Below are positions 16,178-24,569 of a stretch of DNA of 43,617 nucleotides, piece by piece. The DNA is taken from contig CAQYCU010000005.1 of the NCBI GenBank assembly GCA_948919095.1, positions 8,169 through 51,785 on the forward strand. The letters are read 5' to 3'. The position numbers and the translations under genes are program-made. The notes below the pieces were generated by a model. It had not been told where the DNA came from, ran no database searches, and saw only the letters and a program-made list of their open reading frames with translations. Source of the stretch: an uncultured Clostridia bacterium. Lineage in GTDB: Bacteria > Bacillota > Clostridia > TANB77 > CAG-508. Each line of letters opens with the position of its first letter. Within the stretch, counting starts at the first letter, position 1.

Positions 16178-16831
16178 CTAGCTTATTCTAAAATGTCCAA
16201 TAACATTTTCGTTTCCATATAGTTCCAATATATCTTCTTCATAACTTGTTTGAAATGGATTTGCATGATGTATTAAAAATGGAATACCTTTTTTATTTCT
16301 TTTATTTGACACTATTCCTATATGTTCATTAAATACAACAATATCTCCACCTTGCCATTCTTCTATTTTTGAAAGGTCTGTTGTAAGTGAAATACTATTG
16401 TTTTTAAAATATACATTCAGATTTCTTACTCTTCTAAAGTCTATATTTTTATCTACCTTTTCTATATTATATTTCTCTTTATTATTAACAATATCTTCAT
16501 TCACTAATTCCATTAAGTCATATCCAGCATCCTTTAATCCAAATGCAACAACATCAGTACATACTCCATACCCATCATCAGGATACCCTGTTCCATAATA
16601 AGCACTCTTATACTTTGGTTTTGTTGCAATATATTTTTTCACATTTTCTAATATATCAGTTTGATCATCTATCCAATCCTCATCTTTGTCAACCTGACTA
16701 ATATATGTCGTAATGTTAAAGTCTTTATTGCTATATGATTTATGAGGAATAATGTTTATTTTGTATAGTCCACATATTAGTACAATTACTAAAGTAATTG
16801 CTACTATAATAATTATTATTTTCTTTTTCAT
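16178..16831 (-). CDS. Anchored DUF1287-family protein (NlpC/P60-like fold)
   Basis: The 217-residue protein has an N-terminal membrane segment (residues 4-22) and an outside domain. That domain carries the DUF1287 signature: GVCTDVVAFGLKDAGYDL (Cys91), NIDFRRVRNLNVYF, WQGGDIVVFNEHIGIVS (His170) and a final HHANP. The Cys and His positions suit a papain-type hydrolase or amidase acting on the cell wall, but DUF1287 activity is not established to my knowledge. It is a single-gene unit with its own promoter, immediately upstream of the type III toxin locus on the same strand. Confidence 0.8.
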   Translation of the reverse strand: MKKKIIIIIVAITLVIVLICGLYKINIIPHKSYSNKDFNITTYISQVDKDEDWIDDQTDILENVKKYIATKPKYKSAYYGTGYPDDGYGVCTDVVAFGLKDAGYDLMELVNEDIVNNKEKYNIEKVDKNIDFRRVRNLNVYFKNNSISLTTDLSKIEEWQGGDIVVFNEHIGIVSNKRNKKGIPFLIHHANPFQTSYEEDILELYGNENVIGHFRIS

Positions 16832-16859
16832 ATTTTCTTCCTATTATACTTTTTGTTTT

Positions 16860-16888
16860 ATTATATAATAGAAGTTTGAAAAGTGCAA
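16860..16888 (-). promoter_or_regulatory. Promoter of the DUF1287 gene
   Basis: Minus strand: TTGCAC (16883-16888), 17-bp spacer, TATAAT (16860-16865), 28 bases before the ATG. Confidence 0.65.
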
Positions 16889-16972
16889 TATGTGAATTTC
16901 GTAATATCCATATATTTATACTATTATTTAAATTTTTAGTTTACTAGTATAAACAATTAACTAATTCCAACA

Positions 16973-18637
16973 TTAATATACCACAAATTGCCGTTTTGGT
17001 CCATCATTAGGAAAAACATCAGATGCTAATTTTCTTGTAATTCCAATAAACTTATTTTTATTCGCTTTTTCTTCTTGTAGCCTAACTTTATATATGTCAG
17101 CAATCCATACACAGGGTGGAGAACCATAAATACCACAACTAATTAGTTCTTTGAAATAAAACAAGTCACCATTATATTTTTCTGATAATGCTTTATTAGG
17201 TAATACATAGCTTCCACTTATACCTATATAGTGTCCCCTATTAATTAGTGTGCTTCCACCAGCTCCTGTCATTCTGAAGACTCCTGTTTCCTTTTCAAAT
17301 ACATAATCATTTGAAAATTGTCCATCTTCTTTTCCTTCTAGTACTATTTCTTGGTCTAAAAATTTGTCTAATTCATATACTCTTGTTATTTCATATATTT
17401 CCCAAGTATATAATTTTGTTCTTGCTTCTTTATCTACTCTCTGTGTATTTCCTGCTTTATCTGTTACTATTACATAACAGTTCTTCTCTTCCATCCCTGT
17501 TCCTGTCCATGTATATGTTGGCTCTTCTTGTGTTGCTACTAAGGTATTCTCTATATAAAACTCATATTTTGCTATTCCACTTTTTGTATCGCTTGCCGTT
17601 GCTGTTATTGTAAATGATGTTTCTGATACTGGGGTTGAATCTAATGTTACTGTTGGTCCTTCGTTATCAAAGTTAAATCCTTCACTTCCGCATATATTTG
17701 TTTTTCCTGTTTCTGTTGTTAATAATACCCATAAATAATATGTACCAGTAAAATCTTTTCCTGTTATAATATTATCTGTAGGACAAGTTTCTATAAATTC
17801 ACTTTCTGCTGGTTCGTTTGCACTGCTTGTTGTCCATTTATACTTTAAGCTTGTTACTCTTTCTCCTGTTTCTTTTACTATTATCTTACTTGAATGTTGC
17901 TTTTTCCATTCTGTACTTTTATTTGGTGAGAACTCTACCATAGGTACTATTCCTGTTACTTCTACAGTTGTGCTTGCCATTAAGTCTCCATATGCTTTTA
18001 TTGTATATTTTCCATTTCTATTTACTGTAAAGCTTTCTGTTATTTCTGTTTTTATGTTGTTATATATTTTTGTAAGTGTTTCTATTTTTTCTCCTGCAAA
18101 CCATATCTCTATTTTGTTTATTCCATTCTTTTCTTCTAATGCTGTAACTGTAAAGCTTGTGCTTCTATAATCATTTGCTATAACTGGATCAGTTGCTGTT
18201 ACTGTTGGAAATACCAAGTCTTCTGCTTTTCCTAAGTAACGACCTATCTTTGGCACACTTCTATCTAGTTCATAAGCATACTTTCCTATTATTGCAACAT
18301 CTCCTTTTACATTAGAACCTGATATTTCATTCTTTATTAAATCATCAAGAAATTCATCTTGATTATATTCTGGATTCATATTTTTCTCATATTGTCCATC
18401 TGTCAGTAATACTGTTTCTAATACTTCTCTTGCCTTGGCTTCGTTGTATTTTTCTCCTGCATTTTCAGCTCTACTAAATATTCCCTTGTCACTAAAAATT
18501 GAAGTAAGTGAGACACCTGCAAGTATTAATAACACTATTAGGGTCACAACAAATATGCTTGATACTATACCTTTATTAAATATTTTATAAATATATAAAA
18601 ATAATAGCATTACTATAACACTATTATTTTTTATCAT
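16973..18637 (-). CDS. Pilin-like anchored surface protein with Ig-like domains
   Basis: The 554-residue protein has a prepilin-like N-terminus: NKGIVSSIFVVTLIVLLILAGV followed by SIFSDKGIFSRAENAGEKYN, a form frequent in clostridial surface proteins. A small helical region follows, with GRYLGKAEDLVFPTVTATDP as hinge. At least two or three beta-rich Ig-like domains come next (for example GPTVTLDSTPVSETSFTITA and SGIAKYEFYIENTLVA). The C-terminal domain of about 150 residues is unique and has three cysteines. Likely an exported, assembled or membrane-held adhesin. It overlaps the papain-like gene upstream by 14 bases, implying translational coupling. The start is uncertain: MLLFLYIYK ten residues later is possible. 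Confidence 0.7.
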   Translation of the reverse strand: MIKNNSVIVMLLFLYIYKIFNKGIVSSIFVVTLIVLLILAGVSLTSIFSDKGIFSRAENAGEKYNEAKAREVLETVLLTDGQYEKNMNPEYNQDEFLDDLIKNEISGSNVKGDVAIIGKYAYELDRSVPKIGRYLGKAEDLVFPTVTATDPVIANDYRSTSFTVTALEEKNGINKIEIWFAGEKIETLTKIYNNIKTEITESFTVNRNGKYTIKAYGDLMASTTVEVTGIVPMVEFSPNKSTEWKKQHSSKIIVKETGERVTSLKYKWTTSSANEPAESEFIETCPTDNIITGKDFTGTYYLWVLLTTETGKTNICGSEGFNFDNEGPTVTLDSTPVSETSFTITATASDTKSGIAKYEFYIENTLVATQEEPTYTWTGTGMEEKNCYVIVTDKAGNTQRVDKEARTKLYTWEIYEITRVYELDKFLDQEIVLEGKEDGQFSNDYVFEKETGVFRMTGAGGSTLINRGHYIGISGSYVLPNKALSEKYNGDLFYFKELISCGIYGSPPCVWIADIYKVRLQEEKANKNKFIGITRKLASDVFPNDGPKRQFVVY

Positions 18638-19148
18638 ATTCTCTTAAATATCCATTATATACTTCTTTTAGGCGCTGTATGTTCTTGAATTCTTCTGGTT
18701 TTGCTGGAATTGGCAAATCAATTTCTATTCCAGCATTTTCAAGTACATATCTAACAAATTCAGCACAATAAAATGAATTCTCTTTCTTTATAACTTTATG
18801 AAATCCTACAGCAAATAAACCAATAATATTAAATTTATATTTCTCATCATTCTTTCTAAATTCATAAATGACTTCTTTCATTTTGTTATATTGTTCGTCT
18901 GTAACATTTAGTTCATATACTTTTGTTTTTGTATTATAAAATCTCTTGTATGTTCCCTCGTGTATGTATTCATGTACAAATCCACCCCAAAAAGGATTAT
19001 ATGGATTAAGTCGTCCAAAACTATACATTTCAGTTAGTTCTTTGTTCAAAGATATTGACACATGTGAAAATTCATCTTTCGTATATGTTTTTATTATTTT
19101 TGACAAGATTGTACCTGTATGAGTTAATATTAGGTATATCTTTTTCAT
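18624..19148 (-). CDS. Permuted papain-like (YiiX/NlpC-P60 superfamily) protein
   Basis: The 174-residue protein shows the circularly permuted NlpC/P60 pattern: the His strand first (FSHVSISLN, near residue 30) and the Cys helix last (FYCAEFVRYVLENAGI). It has no clear signal peptide. Members are thiol hydrolases or lipid-modifying enzymes; activity here is unknown. I start at ATG 19148 because GGAGG lies just ahead and a promoter lies at 19189-19216. An upstream ATG at 19190 overlaps that promoter. It overlaps the pilin-like gene downstream, so the two probably act together. Confidence 0.75.
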   Translation of the reverse strand: MKKIYLILTHTGTILSKIIKTYTKDEFSHVSISLNKELTEMYSFGRLNPYNPFWGGFVHEYIHEGTYKRFYNTKTKVYELNVTDEQYNKMKEVIYEFRKNDEKYKFNIIGLFAVGFHKVIKKENSFYCAEFVRYVLENAGIEIDLPIPAKPEEFKNIQRLKEVYNGYLREYDKK

Positions 19149-19188
19149 TTGTCCTCCAATCTTTTTTCCTTCTTTCTTACCTTTTGTC

Positions 19189-19216
19189 ATTATATCACTT
19201 AAAATATATTTTTCAA
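19189..19216 (-). promoter_or_regulatory. Promoter of the papain-like / pilin-like pair
   Basis: Minus strand: TTGAAA (19211-19216), 16-bp spacer, TATAAT (19189-19194). It lies between the acpP terminator and the ATG at 19148. Confidence 0.6.
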
Positions 19217-19226
19217 ATAGTTTGCA

Positions 19227-19256
19227 TAAAAATAATCTTACTTTCGTAAGACTATT
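19227..19256 (-). terminator. Terminator of the fatty-acid synthesis operon
   Basis: Minus strand AATAGTCTTAC, GAAA loop, GTAAGATTATT, then TTTT: an 11-bp stem 13 bases after the acpP stop. Confidence 0.88.
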
Positions 19257-19269
19257 TTCGACAATATTC

Positions 19270-19512
19270 TTAATTTTGGTGTTCTTTAATATATTTTACA
19301 ACATCCTCTACTGTAACTATTTTTTCAGCATCTCCGTCAGGAATTTCAATTCCAAACTCTTCCTCAATACTCATTACCAATTCAACAATGTCTAAAGAAT
19401 CAGCTGCTAGGTCATCAACAAAAGTTGCTTCCATTTTAACATCTTCCTCATTAGAGCCTAATTGCTCAACTATAATTCCTTTTAATTTCTCAAAAATTTC
19501 TTCTTCTTTCAT
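19270..19512 (-). CDS. acpP: Acyl carrier protein
   Basis: The 80-residue acidic protein has the DSL motif (LAADSLDIVELVMSIEEEFG) with Ser39 as the 4'-phosphopantetheine site. It carries growing acyl chains between the Fab enzymes encoded upstream. I start at ATG 19512 (MKEEEIF), with AAAGGAAG ahead, giving a standard length; the longer reading from 19545 adds a basic stretch foreign to ACPs. It is the last gene of the operon, 40 bases after fabI and before a strong terminator. In many Firmicutes acpP instead stands near the front. Confidence 0.95.
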   Translation of the reverse strand: MKEEEIFEKLKGIIVEQLGSNEEDVKMEATFVDDLAADSLDIVELVMSIEEEFGIEIPDGDAEKIVTVEDVVKYIKEHQN

Positions 19513-19552
19513 TTTATTTTCTTCCTTTCTTTTGGGTTTCCCCATTATAATT

Positions 19553-20326
19553 TTATACTCCCATTATATTGTATCCGCTGTCTGCATAAATAACTTGACC
19601 TGTTATTGCGTTTGACATATCGCTTAATAAAAATGTAGCAACATTTCCAACCTGTGTTGTTGTAACATTTCTATGCAAAGGTGATTTTTCTTCAACAACT
19701 GTTAAAATGCTAGAGAAATCTTTAATTCCTTTTGCTGATAATGTTTTTATAGGACCCGCTGATACAGCATTTACTCTGATACTTTCTTTTCCTAAATTAT
19801 CAGCTAAATATCTTACACTTGCTTCTAGTGCTGCTTTTGCAACTCCCATTACATTATATCCATCTAAAACTTTTGTAGAACCATAATATGTTAACGTTAC
19901 TAAATTCGCATTTTCATTTAACATGTCAAGTTCTTTTGCCATTCTTGCTACTAATACAAATGAATAACTGCTTACATCAACTGCATGTGCATATCCTTCC
20001 TTGCTAGTTAATATAAAGTCATTGTGTAAATCTTCAATATTAGCATGAGCAACGGCATGAACTATACCATCTATCTTTCCATTTTCTTCTTTTATCTTTG
20101 TAAAAGTTTCTCTTACAATCTCATCCTCTGATGCACCATTTAACATATATGCTTTGCTACCTTCGAATTCACTTATTAGTTTTTCAATTTTTTCCTTATT
20201 TTCTTCTCCCATATATGTGAAAATCAATTTAGCACCATTTTCATAAGCAGACTGTGCTATTCCGTATGCAATACTCCACTTATTACGTATTCCAATAATT
20301 AAAATTTTCTTATCTTTTAATAACAT
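19553..20326 (-). CDS. fabI: Enoyl-ACP reductase, FabI type
   Basis: The 257-residue SDR-fold enzyme reduces trans-2-enoyl-ACP with NAD(P)H, the last step of each elongation cycle. Diagnostic features are IIGIRNKWSIAYGIA at the cofactor site and the FabI-type Y-x6-K pair, Tyr157 and Lys164 (YNVMGVAKAALEAS); ordinary SDRs have Y-x3-K. AVSAGPIKTLSAKGIKDF is the FabI substrate loop. It uses ATG 20326 with GGGAGA ahead, overlapping the end of accA. Many related Clostridia use the flavoprotein FabK at this position instead. Confidence 0.94.
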   Translation of the reverse strand: MLLKDKKILIIGIRNKWSIAYGIAQSAYENGAKLIFTYMGEENKEKIEKLISEFEGSKAYMLNGASEDEIVRETFTKIKEENGKIDGIVHAVAHANIEDLHNDFILTSKEGYAHAVDVSSYSFVLVARMAKELDMLNENANLVTLTYYGSTKVLDGYNVMGVAKAALEASVRYLADNLGKESIRVNAVSAGPIKTLSAKGIKDFSSILTVVEEKSPLHRNVTTTQVGNVATFLLSDMSNAITGQVIYADSGYNIMGV

Positions 20327-21221
20327 TTTTATATTCTCCCATCTTCCTAAATTTTTCATATCTGTTTTCTACTATTTTCTCTTTTGTTAATGCATTCATT
20401 TCTTTAATTGCTAATAAAATTTCCTTTTTTAAATTTTGTGAAACTTTCAAAAATATTTCTTCTCTACTTTCTTCATTTACATTTTTTTTATCTTTCACAT
20501 TGTTGTAATTTTCTTTTGTTTGTGGCTCTTTTATTATTTTATCAATCACGTTCAAACCATATAAATCCTTTGCTGTCAGTTTCATTTTTTCAGCAGCCTC
20601 CTTATATCTAGTGCTATCCTTCCATAAAATAGTACTATATCCCTCTGGTGAAAGTATTGAATATATTGCATTTTCAAGCATAAACACTTTATTTGCAACG
20701 CCTATTGCAAGTGCTCCACCACTTGAGCCTTCTCCTATAATAACTGCAATAACTGGAACTTCCAACCTTACCATTTCAAACATTGACCTTGCAATCGCTT
20801 CTCCCTGTCCTCTTTCTTCAGCTTCAATTCCTGGATATGCACCTTTTGTATCAATAAAAGTAATAACTGGTCTGTTGAATTTTTCAGCTTGTTTCATAAA
20901 TCTTATAGCTTTTCTGTAGCTCTCAGGATTAGGCATACCAAAATTTCTTTCAATGTTTTCTTTTGTTGTTCTACCTTTTTGTTCAGCAATTACTGTAAAA
21001 TTTTGATTTTTTATTCTGCCTAGTCCACATACAATAGCATGATCATCTTTAGAATTTCTATCTCCATGTAACTCCATAAATTCATCAAATATATTTTCAA
21101 TATAATCAAGCGCTGTTTTTCTTTTTGGGTCTCTTGCTATTTCTACTATATCCCAAGCAGTCAATTTTTTATTATTTTCTTTATTCTTACCTGTGTCATT
21201 GATAGTACTACTCATTGGCAT
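20310..21221 (-). CDS. accA: Acetyl-CoA carboxylase carboxyltransferase subunit alpha
   Basis: The 303-residue subunit pairs with AccD to move the carboxyl group from biotin to acetyl-CoA, giving malonyl-CoA. Recognisable parts are ARDPKRKTALDYIENIF, LHGDRNSKDDHAIVCGLGRI, FIDTKGAYPGIEAEERGQGEAIA and GEGSSGGALAIGVANKV, the oxyanion region of the crotonase fold. The length is slightly shorter than E. coli AccA (319). It overlaps accD by 14 bases upstream and fabI by 17 downstream, so translation is likely coupled. Confidence 0.95.
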   Translation of the reverse strand: MPMSSTINDTGKNKENNKKLTAWDIVEIARDPKRKTALDYIENIFDEFMELHGDRNSKDDHAIVCGLGRIKNQNFTVIAEQKGRTTKENIERNFGMPNPESYRKAIRFMKQAEKFNRPVITFIDTKGAYPGIEAEERGQGEAIARSMFEMVRLEVPVIAVIIGEGSSGGALAIGVANKVFMLENAIYSILSPEGYSTILWKDSTRYKEAAEKMKLTAKDLYGLNVIDKIIKEPQTKENYNNVKDKKNVNEESREEIFLKVSQNLKKEILLAIKEMNALTKEKIVENRYEKFRKMGEYKNVIKR

Positions 21222-22084
21222 GACCTCCTTTGTGGAACTGAATTAATTTGTATATAGTATCTTTTAAATCTTTTCTTTCAACTATTTTGTCAATAAATCC
21301 ATGCTCTAATAAAAATTCAGCTGTTTGAAATCCCTCTGGTAGGCTCTCTCCAATAGTTTGTTTAATTACTCGTTGTCCTGCAAATCCAATCATTGCATGT
21401 GGTTCTGCAAGTATAATATCTCCTAAACTTGCAAACGACGCTGTAACTCCGCCATAAGTTGGGTCTGTTAAAACTGATATGTACAAAAGTCCTGTTTTAT
21501 CAAGTTTTGTAAGTGCTGCTGTTGTTTTTGCCATTTGCATTAGTGATATAATGCCCTCTTGCATTCTAGCTCCGCCTGACACTGAAAATATAATAAGTGG
21601 TAATTTTTGTTCTATCGCCTGTTCTATTGCATATGTTATCTTTTCTCCTACAACAATTCCCATACTTCCCATCATAAATCCACTGTCCATTACACAAATT
21701 ACAACTTTCTCTCCATTAATTTTCCCGTGTTCCAGAGCTTACAGCTTCTTCAAGTCCTGTTTTTTCTCTTAATGCTCTTAGCTTTTTTTCATAATCTTCT
21801 AGTTCTAATGGATTGGTTGTATCTATATTAAGGTCAAATCTTTTATATGTTCCCTCGTCTATTATGAGCTCTAACCTTTTACCTATATGCATTCTAAAAT
21901 AATGACCACAATTTGGACAAATATTTAAATTTTTTCTAACATCTTCTTTATATATGATTTCATTGCACTTGTCGCATTTTATCCATTTTCCAATAGGTAT
22001 ATCAATATTTGCCTTTTTATTTTTAACGCTAGAAACTTCTCTTTTTTTTATTTTATCAACAACCATTTCTACTTGTATAATCAA
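21208..22084 (-). pseudogene. accD: Acetyl-CoA carboxylase carboxyltransferase subunit beta, frameshifted
   Basis: Two frames together encode AccD. The N-terminal part (21716-22084) holds the zinc ribbon (CDKCNEII ... CPNCGHYF) and ends EEAVSSGTREN. The remainder, ending at 21208, reads GKINGEKVVICVMDSGFMMGSMG and carries the catalytic core (SGGARMQEGI, DPTYGGVTASFA). One surplus base near 21727 (minus-strand ACACGGG where ACAGGG would keep frame) splits them. AccD is needed for malonyl-CoA and no second copy is in the window. So the lesion is most simply a sequencing error, unless a copy exists elsewhere or recoding occurs. The exact start (TTG 22084 or the ATG 18 bases on) is uncertain. Confidence 0.9.
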
Positions 22085-22140
22085 TTTAGCTTATTAAATT
22101 AATTAATTCCTTTCCTTGAAATTTGTTTTAAGATATCCTT

Positions 22141-23484
22141 TTATAATGTTTTAAAATTTGTTTCAATAAACGATGTATCAAAATTTCCCCTAATAAAATC
22201 TGGGTCTTTTATTATATTAAATAAAAAATCTCTATTCGTATCAACTCCATCAATTACCAATTCCTCCAGGGCTCTTTTCATTTTAGCAATGGCTTCATTT
22301 CTATTTACTCCATGAACTATAATTTTAGCAATCATAGAGTCATAATTAGGCGGAATTACATAACCATTATATATAGCTGTATCTACTCTTATTCCATTCC
22401 CACCTGGTAAATTTATTTCATTAATTAGTCCTGGACTTGGCATAAAGTTTTTACTAGGATTTTCAGCATTTATTCTACATTCAATAGAATGTCCTCTAAA
22501 TTCAATGTCCTTTTGCTTAAGCTTAAGTTCATCCCCTCCAGCAATTCTAATTTGTGCTTTTACTATATCTATTCCAGTCCTCATTTCGGTTATTGGGTGC
22601 TCCACTTGAATTCTTGTATTCATTTCCATAAAATAAAAGTTTTTATCACTATCTACTAAAAATTCAACAGTACCACAACTACTATATCCAGTGGCTTTTG
22701 CCGCTTTTACAGCAGCATTTCCCATTTTATTTCTAAGTTTATCATCTATTGCTGTTGAGGGTGTTTCTTCTATCATTTTTTGATGATTTCTTTGTATTGT
22801 GCAATCTCTTTCGCCTAAATGAATTACATTCCCATGCTCATCTGCTAGTATTTGAATTTCTACATGTCTCGGATTTTTTATAAACTTCTCTAAATATATT
22901 TCATCATCATTAAATGATATTTTTGCTTCTTGTTTTACAATATTATAATTTGTTTCTAATTCTTTTGGACCATTAGCTATTCTAATTCCCTTTCCACCAC
23001 CACCAGCAGATGCTTTTAGCATTACTGGATATCCAATTTTCTCTGCAATTGATAATGCATCTTTTAATCCTTTTACACTTCCATCTGAACCTGGAATTAC
23101 AGGAACTCCAGCATCTCTCATGACTTCCTTGCTACTTGCCTTATTTCCTAAAAGCTCTATTACTTTAGAATTTGGTCCGATAAATTTTATTTTGGATTCT
23201 TCACATATACGTGCAAAAGCTGGATTTTCTGATAAAAACCCGAAACCTGGATGTATTGTATCAGCATTAGTTATACATGCAGCTTCAATTATATTTTTTA
23301 TGTTTAAGTAGCTTTTTTGAGGACTTGCTGGGCCTATACAAACTGCTTCATCTGCTAGACGTGTATGTAGAGCATCCTTATCAGCTTCTGAATAGACTGC
23401 AACTGTTTTTATATTCATTTCTTTACATGCTCTAATTATACGAACTGCGATTTCTCCACGATTAGCAATTAATATTTTATTCAT
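22141..23484 (-). CDS. accC: Acetyl-CoA carboxylase, biotin carboxylase subunit
   Basis: The 447-residue ATP-grasp enzyme carboxylates the biotin on AccB using ATP and bicarbonate. It opens MNKILIANRGEIAVRIIRAC. It has the glycine-rich lid MLKASAGGGGKGIRIA, EIQILADEHGNVIHLGERDC, the MEMNTRIQVEHPITEM active-site segment and the C-terminal HSIECRINAE domain. Length is the family norm. It sits between fabZ (45-base gap) and accD (56-base gap) in the operon. AAGGAG precedes the ATG. Confidence 0.96.
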   Translation of the reverse strand: MNKILIANRGEIAVRIIRACKEMNIKTVAVYSEADKDALHTRLADEAVCIGPASPQKSYLNIKNIIEAACITNADTIHPGFGFLSENPAFARICEESKIKFIGPNSKVIELLGNKASSKEVMRDAGVPVIPGSDGSVKGLKDALSIAEKIGYPVMLKASAGGGGKGIRIANGPKELETNYNIVKQEAKISFNDDEIYLEKFIKNPRHVEIQILADEHGNVIHLGERDCTIQRNHQKMIEETPSTAIDDKLRNKMGNAAVKAAKATGYSSCGTVEFLVDSDKNFYFMEMNTRIQVEHPITEMRTGIDIVKAQIRIAGGDELKLKQKDIEFRGHSIECRINAENPSKNFMPSPGLINEINLPGGNGIRVDTAIYNGYVIPPNYDSMIAKIIVHGVNRNEAIAKMKRALEELVIDGVDTNRDFLFNIIKDPDFIRGNFDTSFIETNFKTL

Positions 23485-23529
23485 GAAAACTCCTTTCTAA
23501 ATTTTATAGGCTGGATAAAATAGTGATTA

Positions 23530-23955
23530 TTATTCAACTAATGCAAAAGTAAGCTCTCCCTTAGCTACAATTTTTCCGTCTACTGTAGCAACAGCTTCTC
23601 CTACTCCTATTGGACCTTTTCTTTTTATTATTTTAACTTCTAACTTTAAAATATCTCCTGGAATAACCATTTTCTTGAATTTCATTTTATCTATTCCGCC
23701 AAATAGTGCATTTTTCCCCTTGTTTTCATCCATTGATAAGATTGCTACTGCACCAGTTTGTGCTAAACTTTCAGTAATTAATACTCCTGGCATTATTGGA
23801 TTTCCTGGAAAATGTCCTTTAAAATACCATTCATCTTCTCTAACTTCTTTATATGCAATAGCACTTTCTCCTGGTATATATTCTCCAACTTTATCAATCA
23901 TTAAAAATGGGTCTCTCTGTGGAATTATCTCTTCAATTTCTTTCTTATCTAACAT
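23530..23955 (-). CDS. fabZ: 3-hydroxyacyl-ACP dehydratase
   Basis: The 141-residue hot-dog-fold enzyme removes water from 3-hydroxyacyl-ACP. The catalytic pair is His48 in GHFPGNPIMPGVL and Glu62 in ITESLAQ. The opening IIPQRDPFLMIDKV is typical of FabZ. I use ATG 23955 (MLDKKE) because GGAG lies seven bases before it; longer readings from 24003 add 16 atypical residues. It lies between accB and accC, the usual Firmicutes order. Confidence 0.95.
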   Translation of the reverse strand: MLDKKEIEEIIPQRDPFLMIDKVGEYIPGESAIAYKEVREDEWYFKGHFPGNPIMPGVLITESLAQTGAVAILSMDENKGKNALFGGIDKMKFKKMVIPGDILKLEVKIIKRKGPIGVGEAVATVDGKIVAKGELTFALVE

Positions 23956-24022
23956 TGTTTTCTCCATTTCACTTTTATTAAAATTTACACTTCTTCTTAT
24001 CATTAATTGTTATTTAAATTTT

Positions 24023-24460
24023 CTATTCTATTATAAAAAGTGGTGTTCCATATTGTACTGTATCTCCATCATTTAATAAGATTTCTGTAACAGTCCCATT
24101 AAATTCGCTCTCAATTTCATTCATTAGCTTCATTGCTTCTATAATACATAAAGTATCACCTTTTTTTACTTTATCTCCAACTTGAATGTATGGATTTTCT
24201 GTTGGAGAAGGCTTTAAATAAAATGTCCCTACCATTGGTGATTTAACAATGTTCTCTTTTTCATCTTTTTCAGGTATTGCTATTTTCTTTTCTGTTTCTA
24301 TATTCTTAATTTCTTCATTGTTTACACTTTTGCTTATGGATATTTGCTCTTGCTCTTTTTTCAAACTAATTTTAGTTCCATCTGGAAAATCTATATTAAC
24401 TTCAGTTAACTTTGAATCTCCCATATCATTCATTAGCTGTCTTATTTTTTCATATTCCAT
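24023..24460 (-). CDS. accB: Acetyl-CoA carboxylase biotin carboxyl carrier protein
   Basis: The 145-residue carrier has a helical start, a charged linker and a C-terminal biotinyl domain. Lys111 in IIEAMKLMNEIE is the biotin attachment site. The biotin ligase encoded at 27624-28196 in the same operon would attach biotin. GTFYLKPSPTENPYIQVGD is the thumb region typical of bacterial AccB. It lies between fabF and fabZ. Confidence 0.96.
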   Translation of the reverse strand: MEYEKIRQLMNDMGDSKLTEVNIDFPDGTKISLKKEQEQISISKSVNNEEIKNIETEKKIAIPEKDEKENIVKSPMVGTFYLKPSPTENPYIQVGDKVKKGDTLCIIEAMKLMNEIESEFNGTVTEILLNDGDTVQYGTPLFIIE

Positions 24461-24569
24461 TTCTAACTCTCTCCTATTTTTTAATGTTAACTATAGTTGC
24501 CAAACTTTTTTGACATTTTTCGTATATCTTATATATTGAAATTTTTGTCTATAATTTATTTTAGCATAA

